In this document: in pieces, positions 15,602 through 24,184 of the stretch
How positions within the stretch are numbered: the stretch's first letter is position 1
Layout of the letters: every line of letters starts with the position of its first letter
Source: Oscillospiraceae bacterium
Lineage (GTDB): Bacteria > Bacillota > Clostridia > Oscillospirales > Oscillospiraceae
Direction: 5' to 3'
Assembly: GCA_020025175.1 (NCBI GenBank)
Contig: JAHHSM010000014.1
Span: 1-28,351, forward strand
Length of the DNA: 28,351 nucleotides
The notes under the pieces: model-generated
Seen by the model: the letters and a program-made list of their open reading frames with translations, nothing else
What the model was told of the DNA's origin: nothing
The model's database searches: none
Made by a program: the position numbers and the translations under genes

Positions 15602-17080
15602 TCAGCAAAATCCCTTAATAAACAGGCCGATATCCCCATATAAAACTGCCAAATTGAGGTTTTGACCACGATCGATGCCAGCTGTACTGATTCCGATCAC
15701 CTCTCCGGACATATTCAGAACAGCACCGCCAGACGATCCGGGTGAAGTTGGTGCGGTAAACTGTATCATATCTACCGAATCTATGGTGCGGAATCCGGAA
15801 ATAATACCGTCCGAAACAGAATTGAACAATCCCAGAGGACTGCCGATCGCAACCACCTTTTGTCCTCTTACCAGTCCTGCACTGCCGTTGTAAATAGGCA
15901 ATGGATTCAGCCTTCTGGGAATCCGTATAATCGCCAAATCCAAAACAGAATGATACTTGATAATTTCGTCTGTTTTATACACAGTTTCATCATCTTCAAT
16001 TTGAACCGAAAAGAAACATCCTTCCCTGACAACATGATAATTTGTAAGGATGTACCCCTTTTCTCCAATCATAATTCCGGAACCTGATCCCATAGGCTCT
16101 CCATTTTGATTATATATCGTAATCATGACAATAGAAGACGCCAACAGCGCAAGCTCCTCAAAGCTCTTTTCTTTGCTGTGGGATGTGGCAGCTACCGGAG
16201 GGTTCTGCTGCATCTTCACCGGTTGGGCTGTCTGCACGGGTTTTCCCATTTCAGCAGCATCCGCCGATTTTCTTCTTCCTGCATGCTCCGGAATATTCAC
16301 GCGCACTGCGCCTTGACTGTTCTGCACAGCCTCACCAGAACTTTGAGATACATCCATGGCTTCATTTTTTCCTACTTTTTGCTCCGCAGCAGCTGTATGC
16401 TCATACTCAGGAAGACTCCAAGGTACATAGTCCCCCAGCACCAGTTTTTTAGAGTAGTTCTGCAGCCAATCGGCTATTTCGATATCTTTTGTTGTCTGAA
16501 TCAACAAGACATCTGCTCCAATCAGTGTCAGCATATAATAAAACAGGTACTCCTGTACTTTCACTACATTATCTGCAATGATTTTGATGCAGGAGCGCTC
16601 ATTCCATTTGATTGGATAATCTTTCAGTATAAAATCAGTCCATCGCATCAGCTTAATGATAAAATTACGCTTAATGGATGGGGTATTGCCAACCTTCACC
16701 TTATCGTAAGCCATCTCCGCAGTTTTCAGTGCAGCACCAAATACTGTGCAGAATTCTTCATTATCGCTCTGCATATGTATCTTCATTGAAGTGCAGTTTG
16801 ACGCAATCCAATTTTCATAAGAATTGAAATAGTATTGACGCTCTGCCTCATCGATATCCATTGGCAAATGCCCCACTCTCTTATAAAGCAGCTGCCGATG
16901 CTCCATAGCGGTGTCGAGCAATACATCCATCTCTTGGATATCCCTGATCAGCGTATCATTTCCTCCAGTGGCACGAATAAAATAGACATCTCTATTTCCC
17001 TGATTGTATCCTCCGCGCACTCTGGCAAAAGTAGATATCGATCCAATGTCCATAATATTGTGTCTGTAATTTATCTCCAT
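15602..17080 (-). CDS. YceG-like N-terminal domain fused to trypsin-like (HtrA-type) serine protease
   Basis: A 492-residue two-part protein. Residues about 305-492 form a trypsin-like protease core: 'SGSGIMIGEKGYILTNYHVV' holds H349, 'LDLAII' holds D381, and 'SPGSSGGAV' holds S450. Unlike the HtrA at 10.5 kb, it has no membrane helix, signal peptide or PDZ domain. Residues about 1-225 resemble the YceG-family protein at the other end of the cluster: the order of short matches is kept, e.g. 'RQLLYKRVGHLP' against 'RQICVVNGEIPTP', and 'GADVLLIQT' against 'PVDVLVLLP'. Residues 230-305 are a polar linker. It is the last gene of the Ter cluster, 71 bases after the HAD gene. The protease call is firm; the YceG relation is inference from eye alignment. 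Confidence 0.82.
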   Translation of the reverse strand: MEINYRHNIMDIGSISTFARVRGGYNQGNRDVYFIRATGGNDTLIRDIQEMDVLLDTAMEHRQLLYKRVGHLPMDIDEAERQYYFNSYENWIASNCTSMKIHMQSDNEEFCTVFGAALKTAEMAYDKVKVGNTPSIKRNFIIKLMRWTDFILKDYPIKWNERSCIKIIADNVVKVQEYLFYYMLTLIGADVLLIQTTKDIEIADWLQNYSKKLVLGDYVPWSLPEYEHTAAAEQKVGKNEAMDVSQSSGEAVQNSQGAVRVNIPEHAGRRKSADAAEMGKPVQTAQPVKMQQNPPVAATSHSKEKSFEELALLASSIVMITIYNQNGEPMGSGSGIMIGEKGYILTNYHVVREGCFFSVQIEDDETVYKTDEIIKYHSVLDLAIIRIPRRLNPLPIYNGSAGLVRGQKVVAIGSPLGLFNSVSDGIISGFRTIDSVDMIQFTAPTSPGSSGGAVLNMSGEVIGISTAGIDRGQNLNLAVLYGDIGLFIKGFC

Positions 17081-17151
17081 ATTCTACACTTCCCGTTATC
17101 GATTCTCGTCAAACGGCGGCCATAGATTGCACAGAATCCCTCGCCTGAATA

Positions 17152-17922
17152 TCATCCTTTTTGTTGGATGATCTTTGAAAGTATGGTTTCTAATACAAAT
17201 TCCGAAAATTCATTTTCTTGATTCCATATAAAGCAGCGCTCAAGACCATCAGCGAACTGCCAAATATTTTGAGGCAAAAAAGCAATATCTGCCTCCTGCA
17301 GCATAGAAAGATCAATGGGGCTGTCACCTGCCGCAATGACGGTATCCGGCAAAAGAAGCTGACGCAGCCTTTTCAACGCCATTCCCTTGCTCAGAGAAGG
17401 CGGAAAAAAATAGACCTTTCTCCCCGTGATCTCTATCGGCAGCGTTGTTTCATGTTCGAGCATGGTTTTCACCTTTTGTGCTTTTGAAGCATCATCGCAT
17501 ATCGCAAAAAGATACATTTCGTCAATGATGCGATATCGCAAAACCTCTTTGACAGAAGCCAACACTGGGAGCATCCTTTCCATTTCCTCCATCCATGGTG
17601 CGATCATGCAAAAAGACTCTTCCTGCCACTTGCGGTCAATCTTCCCCTTTTTCAACAGGATCGCACCATTTGTTGTCAACGCATATTCAGGCGCAGGGAT
17701 TCCCGGAAGACGGATTCGCTGATATTGCGCAATCGAGCGACTTGTGATCGGAACTAATCTGCTATGCCGGGTCACAGCTGAAAGCAATTCAATTCCCAGC
17801 GGTGTCATAAAGCTCTGCTCAGTTCCATCCAGATATTCTACACATACATCATTATCTTTCCGATGCTTATACGAAAAAATCAAAGTATTATCCAAATCAC
17901 TGGCAAATAAAAATTTATCCAT
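17152..17922 (-). CDS. HAD-superfamily phosphatase of the Ter biosynthetic module
   Basis: A 256-residue HAD hydrolase of the Cof/sucrose-phosphatase-like group. Motif I is D9-L-D11-N-T (nucleophile and acid). Motif II lies in 'VPITSRS', a Lys is present in 'LSKGMALKRL', and motif IV is 'AAGDSPIDLSML'. A cap domain is inserted between motifs II and III. It starts 2 bases after the stop codon of the StiP-like gene and has no clear ribosome site, so translation is likely coupled. HAD phosphatases are a regular member of the PRTase-TRSP/StiP/PELOTA module, where they are predicted to dephosphorylate a nucleotide-like intermediate. That substrate is a literature prediction, not visible in the sequence. 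Confidence 0.87.
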   Translation of the reverse strand: MDKFLFASDLDNTLIFSYKHRKDNDVCVEYLDGTEQSFMTPLGIELLSAVTRHSRLVPITSRSIAQYQRIRLPGIPAPEYALTTNGAILLKKGKIDRKWQEESFCMIAPWMEEMERMLPVLASVKEVLRYRIIDEMYLFAICDDASKAQKVKTMLEHETTLPIEITGRKVYFFPPSLSKGMALKRLRQLLLPDTVIAAGDSPIDLSMLQEADIAFLPQNIWQFADGLERCFIWNQENEFSEFVLETILSKIIQQKG

Positions 17923-17924
17923 TT

Positions 17925-18980
17925 TTAAGTATCTGCCATTGATCGAATCAATCCACAGGCACGGTAATTTTTCAGTGGATATTCAACCAATGGTACTCCT
18001 TTTTCTTTCGCTAATTGATATAAATGACCGAGATGCTCTTCGTCATCCAGCCTTTTTACGAGAATTTTCCAAGGCATACGACGCAGCAACACACGAGTTG
18101 CCTCACCAATCCCCGGTTTGATTAAATTGATGTCTGCGATCTGAAATGTTTTTTGAATTTCATCCAACTCGACTGTCACGGGTATTTGTTCCTCATCATC
18201 GCATACACATGTCTGCCGTGAATCAAATGAAAATTTTTCTGCAACTGCATCGATAAACTGGTAAGTCAAATCATCTTCCAATAGTTCCTCATAAAAAACA
18301 GCGCCATGAAAATCTGTTTCTTCAATGATATCTGAGCGATAAAATGTCCGGCTCAATAATCCGGAAACTGTAGAATTCAAGCACGAGCTTGCAATCAGGA
18401 AATCATCATGTGTTCCGCTCTTCTCAGCGATACGGGCAGGGTCCGACAAAACTGCCAATCCCGGGCTGACTCCATCATACGCATGCATAGCTTCCTTCAG
18501 CTCACGCTGAATAGCGCCTTTCCCAACCCAACCATCCACAAATTGAATCTCGGACGGCTGATGACGCTCCAGAATATACCGCATCGCATTGTGATCGATT
18601 CCACCGCCGCGAATAATGGAAATCGTGTAATGCTTCACATCTTTGTGATATTTTTCAGCAAGATATCGTTTGATGAGAATCCCCACAGGTGTTCCTGCCC
18701 TAGCCAGCGAAACAAGCACGGTATTTTCTCCCTTTTCATGCCAAATCTGTTCCGCAACGTGCCCAACTGCATCGGCAGTCATGCCGGCATATCGCTCTAC
18801 AGCATCATAATACGCAGCCAAATACTTCGGCGAGGGCTTATATTCAATGGGCAGCATTTCAAAATAATGCATACCGCTTTGAATCCTTTTTTCCCGTTCC
18901 TGCGTTTCCAAAGGCTCTACCAAACCTGTGATATCCTTGAGCAGCAGCTCAACATCCTCCGTTTTATAGGTACCAAACAT
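17925..18980 (-). CDS. StiP-family protein with C-terminal PELOTA-like domain (Ter module)
   Basis: A 351-residue protein. Residues about 1-290 match the StiP family (PF11202, predicted cysteine protease; also described as PRTase-like): the start 'MFGTYKTEDVELLLKDI' is the family signature. 'VLVSLARAGTPVG' and 'SIIRGGGIDHNA' follow, then the candidate catalytic residues C200 (in SSCLNSTVSGLLSR) and H225 (in DFHGAVFY). The last ~48 residues, 'WKILVKRLDDEEHLGHLYQL' onward, look like a PELOTA RNA-binding domain. The frame is open to 19025, but AGGAGG five bases before the ATG at 18978-18980 fixes the start. It overlaps the PRTase gene by 17 bases. Its biochemical activity is not firmly established. 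Confidence 0.85.
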   Translation of the reverse strand: MFGTYKTEDVELLLKDITGLVEPLETQEREKRIQSGMHYFEMLPIEYKPSPKYLAAYYDAVERYAGMTADAVGHVAEQIWHEKGENTVLVSLARAGTPVGILIKRYLAEKYHKDVKHYTISIIRGGGIDHNAMRYILERHQPSEIQFVDGWVGKGAIQRELKEAMHAYDGVSPGLAVLSDPARIAEKSGTHDDFLIASSCLNSTVSGLLSRTFYRSDIIEETDFHGAVFYEELLEDDLTYQFIDAVAEKFSFDSRQTCVCDDEEQIPVTVELDEIQKTFQIADINLIKPGIGEATRVLLRRMPWKILVKRLDDEEHLGHLYQLAKEKGVPLVEYPLKNYRACGLIRSMADT

Positions 18981-20109
18981 TGTTTCCTCCTTGTATATAG
19001 AAGAATTTTGTTCTCTCAAATGCATTCATCGCCGCTGCCAGCTGCCGTATCGCAGCAGCTTCTTCCTGCGGTGTATCAGAAACAACAATGACCGTGTCAT
19101 ATTGATCTAAATTATAGAGGTATGTTGTGCGCTCCTGATCATAAAAGCTTGTCAATTTGATTCCGTTTTGAATAGGATAATTTTTGCGGCTGCATATACC
19201 AATGGGACTGCGCGTGGTCGCATGGCACAGCACCGTTCCCCCGTTTAAATTGGATTCCAGCCTTTCACCCAATACCAATGCCGGATACATACATTCTTCT
19301 GTGCCCAGAACCAGCACACGGCTGCCAGTATCCACACAGGCAAGCATCTCCTTTATGAATCCATCTGCAATCGCTTCGCAGTTACGGCGATACGTCCCGA
19401 TAGACACTCCGCAACGCGGGTCCTGAAATGTTTCACAGCATAAAGCGCCATGCTGAAAACAAACTTCCGCCTCGGCAGCAGCATCCGCCTCATGCACCTC
19501 AATTTCTTTTACCAGTTCAGCATAATCATCCTGAGGCAGTTTCACAAGATATGCGCACTCCATGCCTGCACCGCGCATCTTCATCTCATTTTCTGCAGAA
19601 ACGCGGTTGAAAATCGACGCTGCCACAAGCTGCTTTTCTTTCAGCTGAGGATATCTCTCTGCAAGACCACTTACCATATTGATCAGCGTCTTTCCGGTGG
19701 TGATCTCATCATCCACAAATATAACCGTATCTGTGCTGCGCAGCCATTCAGAAAAATGATCACCGCATAGTTTCTGTTCTACAGCATGGCTATGTTCTTC
19801 TAAAAAGTCGATCCATTCCCGCGCTTTAGGGAAAGATTCCCGTGTTGTCTGCACATAGATGCACTGATCCGACAGGCATCGCGCTATCTCGGCACCGATT
19901 GCAGTTGCTGTTTCCGCAAAACCGATTACCAGTCTTGCTGTGGGATATTGATCCGTTATCACTGCGCCCAATGCTTTCATCATCTCCATCGAGCCCGTCG
20001 GACTGACCGGGACATGCTTCGCCTGCAGGGGATTTACCAACACATAGGTTCTTTTCTTATTGTTATAGCGCTTTCCGATTTGTAATATATCATTACAGGA
20101 ATATATCAT
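18964..20109 (-). CDS. Phosphoribosyltransferase with TRSP domain (PRTase_2-TRSP, Ter module)
   Basis: A 381-residue protein. The N-terminal half is a phosphoribosyltransferase: 'VNPLQAKHVPVSPTGSMEMM' is the typical opening, and 'VIFVDDEITTGKT' (about residues 128-141) is the PRPP-binding loop. The C-terminal half carries the motif T-R-S-P (about residue 297, in CHATTRSPIG) that names the TRSP domain. 'DTVIVVSDTPQEEAAAIRQL' lies near the end. In Ter systems it is predicted to build a nucleoside-like compound from PRPP. The ATG at 20109 is chosen over a GTG at 20115 because GAGG lies nine bases before it but only three before the GTG. Its 3' end overlaps the StiP-like gene by 17 bases, so the two are translationally coupled. 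Confidence 0.87.
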   Translation of the reverse strand: MIYSCNDILQIGKRYNNKKRTYVLVNPLQAKHVPVSPTGSMEMMKALGAVITDQYPTARLVIGFAETATAIGAEIARCLSDQCIYVQTTRESFPKAREWIDFLEEHSHAVEQKLCGDHFSEWLRSTDTVIFVDDEITTGKTLINMVSGLAERYPQLKEKQLVAASIFNRVSAENEMKMRGAGMECAYLVKLPQDDYAELVKEIEVHEADAAAEAEVCFQHGALCCETFQDPRCGVSIGTYRRNCEAIADGFIKEMLACVDTGSRVLVLGTEECMYPALVLGERLESNLNGGTVLCHATTRSPIGICSRKNYPIQNGIKLTSFYDQERTTYLYNLDQYDTVIVVSDTPQEEAAAIRQLAAAMNAFERTKFFYIQGGNNVWYL

Positions 20110-20157
20110 GCACACATACCTCGATTTTCACCTGATCTATCTTTTCATTTTATAATA

Positions 20158-20727
20158 TCAGTATGACCTCTTTGATTTTACTAAAGCAAACCCAAATACA
20201 GTCCCACATGCTCCGCCCACAATATGCATAAAATTTGCAACATTATCATGGACAAAAACGATGGAATACACTTCCTGCCCAAGATAAAGTATCGCAACGA
20301 TAATCAATGTCAACGGAATTTTTCCATCTTTCATCCCTGCCAAAGACGCCAGCATAATCAGCATAAAAACAATTCCGCTTGCTCCAAGCAAAACGGTATG
20401 CGGAAAAAGTACAAACTGAAGGACACCTGAAATCAACGCTGTAAATAGGATTCCGATAAAAAGCGCACCGCTTCCGTACTTTTCCTCAAGCGGTGGACCC
20501 ACAACCAACAGCAACAGCATATTCCCCATAAAGTGATTTAAATCTGCATGCCCCAATACATGTCCAAAAAATCGAATATAGGTAAGCGGGTCAAAGAGGG
20601 ATGCACTGTATACAGAGAAACACTCCCGGATCACCCATCCATCCGTAAGATAGCCCAGTATGAGGGCAATCAACGAAATGAAGAAAAAGCTCAAAATGAC
20701 CGGAGAATTATATTGCAGTTTTTTCAT
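20158..20727 (-). CDS. Rhomboid-family intramembrane serine protease
   Basis: A 189-residue membrane protein with about six transmembrane segments. The catalytic Ser lies in 'LLGASGIVFML' (G-x-S-G) and the catalytic His in 'NFMHIVGGACGTVFG'. 'HADLNHFMGNM' gives the conserved H...N of the oxyanion region. The length matches a minimal six-helix rhomboid. Rhomboids cut single-pass membrane proteins inside the bilayer. The frame extends back to 20766, but GGAG eight bases before the ATG at 20725-20727 supports this start. It lies between the Ca2+-ATPase and the PRTase genes, so it belongs to the Ter cluster by position. Possible substrates are unknown. Confidence 0.85.
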   Translation of the reverse strand: MKKLQYNSPVILSFFFISLIALILGYLTDGWVIRECFSVYSASLFDPLTYIRFFGHVLGHADLNHFMGNMLLLLVVGPPLEEKYGSGALFIGILFTALISGVLQFVLFPHTVLLGASGIVFMLIMLASLAGMKDGKIPLTLIIVAILYLGQEVYSIVFVHDNVANFMHIVGGACGTVFGFALVKSKRSY

Positions 20728-20751
20728 GCTTACAGCTCCATTTTTTACGAT

Positions 20752-20794
20752 AAAGGGGTATTCCAAAACACAGTTTTGGAATACCCCTTTTTTT
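20752..20794. repeat. Perfect 18-base hairpin between Ca2+-ATPase and rhomboid genes
   Basis: Arms at 20752-20769 and 20773-20790 are exact complements with a three-base loop. In + orientation it is followed by four more T and looks like a terminator. In the direction of the operon (minus) only UUU-A follows, so it may be a leaky terminator or an mRNA processing/stability element dividing the cluster. Confidence 0.8.
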
Positions 20795-20799
20795 CTGTG

Positions 20800-23451
20800 T
20801 TAAATCTTCTTCGTTACCGCTTTTCTAAGCATATCGACCGGAATCATTGTCATAGCCAAAATTGCTACAACAACCCAGCCAACCAACGGGAACGGGATGC
20901 AGCTAAACATATTGCCGATCCAATCAAACACCACAAACGGAACCAGACCAGCATTCACGATCAGCGCCTGAACCACAATGATGGTGATAAAGACTTTCAT
21001 AAATCCAGTATTTTCATTGAGTCCCTTGAAAATACCAAATCCATCATCACGCACATTGAAACCGTTGAACAGTGCACTCCAAATGAACAGCACAAAGTAT
21101 GCAGAGAGCTTCTCTTCAGGAGAGGCAAAGAATTGATCAAAGAACGGCACCTTCAAGAATACGAAGCTCAGCACCGTAAGCCACAAACCCATAACCAGAA
21201 TCTGAATCATCATTGGTTTGCTTACGATATTCTCATCGCGTCTTCTGGGCTTTTCAGTCATATACTGCTCCTGTGCAGGCTCATTACCCAACATAATGGC
21301 ACCCAAACCATCCATAACCAGATTTACAAACAGCAGATGGGTGACCTTCAGCGGCTCTTCCACACCGAAGAACGGTGCAATTGCACTGACCACAACCGCA
21401 GCAACATTGATCATAAGCTGGAATTTACAGAATTTCAGAATATTATGATAGATGGTACGACCATACCAAATCGCATCCTTAATGGACTGGAAGTTATCAT
21501 CCAAAACAACGATTTCACCGGCTTCTTTTGCCGCTTCAGTACCACTGCCCATAGCAAAACCAACATCGGCTCTCTTCAAAGCAGGAGAATCGTTAACACC
21601 ATCACCCGTCATGCCCACAACAAGGTTCATTTCCTGGCAGAGACGAACCATACGGGACTTATCCGTAGGCAATGCGCGTGCAATCACACGAATTCTGGGT
21701 ATAATTTTCTTCACTTCATCATCGGAAAGCTCATTGAGCTGCGAAGAAGTCAGCGCAATATCATCCTCAGACTTGAGCAAGCCGGCATCCTTGGCAATGG
21801 CAACCGCCGTTTCAAGGCGGTCACCGGTAATCATAACAACCTGAATACCTGCCTTTTGAACATCAGCAATAGAATCTCTTGCTTCCGGTCTGACATCATC
21901 ACGGATTCCAACAAAGCCAACAATAACAGTGTCATCATTGATCTTACTCTCGGTCATTTTCTGCTCAGAATAGCCGAAAGCCAAAACTCTCATAGACTTA
22001 TTTGCCAATGCGTCAATCTTTGCATTGATCACTGCTTCATCAATAGGATGTTCCTCTCCCAGCGCATTCAAGTATTTGCGAGAGCTTGCGAGCAACCGCT
22101 CAGGAGCACCCTTATAAACCGTTTTATCGATTTCCTTCAAATGTGCCTGACTGAACTTATTTGCAGAATTGAATCCCTGCAAATCTGTAACTGTGCAGCT
22201 GTCCTCCAGCTTTTTAAATGCATCCTCACCAAGGAATTTCATCAAAGCCTGATCGGTTGCATTACCGCCAATTACACGACCTTCGGCATCGAACATAGAT
22301 TGTGTATTCTTACCGATTGCCAGATCCACAAGGTTCTTAATTTTGTCATGCTGCGGCAGTTCCTCCAGAGGAATTGCGATTCCATCTGCGGTAAAAAACT
22401 CAACCACTTCAAGGTGTCCCTTGGTAATGGTTCCGGTTTTATCACTAAACAAAATATTCAAAGAACCTGCTGTCTCAATACCTTCTGCCTTGCGTACCAG
22501 CACGTTATGATCAAGCATTTTGCTTGTATTCTGCATCAATACCAGGGAAATCATCAAGGGCAGGCCTTCCGGCACAGCGCAAACGATAATAACAACAGCA
22601 AGAGAAACGGCTTCAACAACATCCTTAATAATCTGCGGCACTCCAAGGGACAGATACGCATCCAGGCTGCCTGCTGCAAGAATAAAAGATGCCATATAAA
22701 GCAAAGCAATCACAATCGCACCAATATAACCAAATTTAGAAATCTGGTTTGCAAGCTTTGAGAGCTTTACCTTCAGAGGCGAATCCGGTTCATCATCCTG
22801 CATCTCTTCAGCCATTTTTCCCATCATGGTGGAAAGGCCTACTTTCTGAACATCCAAAACGCCCTCACCATCGAAAAGGACTGCTCCGCGAAACAGCGAA
22901 TGTTTGTCCACAAACGTGTCACCGGTAATTTCATCCGCCAAGCGAAGGTCACCCTCCGCAGCAACCTTACTGCACTCTTCTGCTTCTCCGTTCAAAGCTG
23001 AATTATCCACTTTCAAGTCACCATGGATCAGAATGCCGTCAGCCGGAATCTTGTCACCGGACTGCAGCAGCACCTTATCGCCCACAACGACCTCATCTAC
23101 ATCGATAACTGATACAACACCGTTTCGATAGACCTTGCACTGATCTTTCTTTGTGCTATCCTTCAGCTGACGGTATTTTGTATCGCTGGCAACACCTGTT
23201 TTTGCTGAAACAAATGCGACAATCAATACAGCAACGATGGTTCCGACCGGTTCATAAATCTCTGCGTAACCAAAAAACCACATTGCAAGCATCAGTGCAG
23301 CAATGAACAGCAGAATCTTGATCATAGGGTCGCCAAAAGTTTCTTTAAATTCAGCCCAGAATGTAGTTGGTTCTGAATCAGGAATCATATTACTGCCATA
23401 TTTTTCTCTTGATTCAGCAACCTCTTTGCCAGAAAGTCCATTGAAATGCAT
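20800..23451 (-). CDS. PMCA-type calcium-transporting P-type ATPase (type IIB)
   Basis: An 883-residue P-type ATPase. The phosphorylation site is D337 in 'SDKTGT'. The nucleotide-binding and hinge motifs 'MITGDRLETA' and 'GMTGDGVNDSPALKRADVG' follow. Membrane helix 4 holds 'VCAVPEGLPLMISL', the Ca2+-site motif of type IIB pumps, and about ten membrane helices are present. It should export Ca2+ at the cost of ATP. The actuator loop usually reading T-G-E is N154-G-E here. The start at 23451 is set by AAGGAG seven bases upstream; six extra in-frame codons precede it. Its place next to terD genes links it to the Ter system, whose TerD proteins bind Ca2+. A hairpin with a short U-tract separates it from terD, so it may also be expressed separately. 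Confidence 0.92.
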   Translation of the reverse strand: MHFNGLSGKEVAESREKYGSNMIPDSEPTTFWAEFKETFGDPMIKILLFIAALMLAMWFFGYAEIYEPVGTIVAVLIVAFVSAKTGVASDTKYRQLKDSTKKDQCKVYRNGVVSVIDVDEVVVGDKVLLQSGDKIPADGILIHGDLKVDNSALNGEAEECSKVAAEGDLRLADEITGDTFVDKHSLFRGAVLFDGEGVLDVQKVGLSTMMGKMAEEMQDDEPDSPLKVKLSKLANQISKFGYIGAIVIALLYMASFILAAGSLDAYLSLGVPQIIKDVVEAVSLAVVIIVCAVPEGLPLMISLVLMQNTSKMLDHNVLVRKAEGIETAGSLNILFSDKTGTITKGHLEVVEFFTADGIAIPLEELPQHDKIKNLVDLAIGKNTQSMFDAEGRVIGGNATDQALMKFLGEDAFKKLEDSCTVTDLQGFNSANKFSQAHLKEIDKTVYKGAPERLLASSRKYLNALGEEHPIDEAVINAKIDALANKSMRVLAFGYSEQKMTESKINDDTVIVGFVGIRDDVRPEARDSIADVQKAGIQVVMITGDRLETAVAIAKDAGLLKSEDDIALTSSQLNELSDDEVKKIIPRIRVIARALPTDKSRMVRLCQEMNLVVGMTGDGVNDSPALKRADVGFAMGSGTEAAKEAGEIVVLDDNFQSIKDAIWYGRTIYHNILKFCKFQLMINVAAVVVSAIAPFFGVEEPLKVTHLLFVNLVMDGLGAIMLGNEPAQEQYMTEKPRRRDENIVSKPMMIQILVMGLWLTVLSFVFLKVPFFDQFFASPEEKLSAYFVLFIWSALFNGFNVRDDGFGIFKGLNENTGFMKVFITIIVVQALIVNAGLVPFVVFDWIGNMFSCIPFPLVGWVVVAILAMTMIPVDMLRKAVTKKI

Positions 23452-23474
23452 TATTTTTCTCCTTTGCAATCAGC

Positions 23475-23508
23475 AAAAGGGAAACGAAGACACAAATTCG
23501 TCTCCCTC
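23475..23508 (-). terminator. Probable (perhaps partial) terminator after the terD genes
   Basis: On the minus strand AGGGAGACGAA pairs with TTCGTTTCCCT around an 8-9-base loop, with one mismatch, and UUU-GC follows. The U-tract is short, so read-through into the Ca2+-ATPase gene is plausible. Confidence 0.55.
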
Positions 23509-23572
23509 TTCTGATACTGTTTATATTATCAAGTCTATAAAAATAGGAACGCTATCCGCTTATTTTCTATCA

Positions 23573-24184
23573 TTACGCAAACCGGGAGCACAATTCACCC
23601 AAGCCGGGATCTGTTGTGGCCTGCCCCATGGCGTTAAACTTCCATTCATCATTGTGGCGATACAGTTCACCAAAAATCATAGCTGTCATATTATCATAAT
23701 TCTCAGAAAGATTAAATTTGCACAGCTCCTGATCGTTGCGTGCATCAACAATTCTGATAAATGCATTTTGAATCATACCGAAGTGCTGTTGTCTCTTCAT
23801 TGCCTGATAAATATTAACAACAACCATAATTTTATTATACTCCGCAGGTACACGATTCAGCTCCACCACGATCTGCTCATCGTCACCCTCGCCCGCACCG
23901 GTCAGGTTGTCGCCCATATGCTGCACACTGCCGGAGCGATGCTTCAGGTTTCCAAAATAAACGGCGTCTTTGCTGTCAACAAACTTACCGTCTTTGAGCA
24001 TAATTGCGGATGCATCACAGTCAATATTCTGTGCTTTAGAGCCACCAAACAGGGACCCTAAAAGGCCTCCGCCGCTCTTTCCCTGCACCTCGTCCCAGCC
24101 TAATCCGACAATGACCTTATTTAAGCCCTCACTGCCTTCTTTTGACAGACTGATTTTCTGTCCCTTTTGCAAACTGACAGACAT
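23573..24184 (-). CDS. terD: TerD-family protein (YceC-like, with Gly-rich insertion)
   Basis: A 203-residue TerD-domain protein. The family core is visible: 'MSVSLQKGQKISLSKEG', 'VIVGLGWD', 'IDCDASAIML', 'GDNLTGAGEGDDEQI' (acidic Ca2+-binding residues) and the closing 'GELYRHNDEWKFNAMG'. Compared with its two neighbours it carries about 15 extra residues (GKSGGGLLGSLFGGSK) after GLGWDE, and C-D-A-S in place of L-D-A-A. B. subtilis YceC has a similar glycine-rich insertion. It is the third of three tandem terD genes and is preceded by AGGAGG. TerD proteins act in stress and tellurite/phage resistance, at the cytosolic side of the membrane with TelA/TerC partners. Confidence 0.93.
   Translation of the reverse strand: MSVSLQKGQKISLSKEGSEGLNKVIVGLGWDEVQGKSGGGLLGSLFGGSKAQNIDCDASAIMLKDGKFVDSKDAVYFGNLKHRSGSVQHMGDNLTGAGEGDDEQIVVELNRVPAEYNKIMVVVNIYQAMKRQQHFGMIQNAFIRIVDARNDQELCKFNLSENYDNMTAMIFGELYRHNDEWKFNAMGQATTDPGLGELCSRFA

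Noticed and set aside
16125..16452. Short + strand ORFs over the linker of the YceG-like/protease fusion
   Set aside because: They lie opposite the linker coding region and have no ribosome site or recognisable domain. The minus-strand frame is uninterrupted, so no frameshift is needed to join the two halves.
20548..22761. Long + strand ORF of 737 codons opposite the Ca2+-ATPase
   Set aside because: It is antisense to a clear P-type ATPase with all motifs. Its composition (rich in His, Asn, Gln, Arg, Ile) is typical of a shadow frame.
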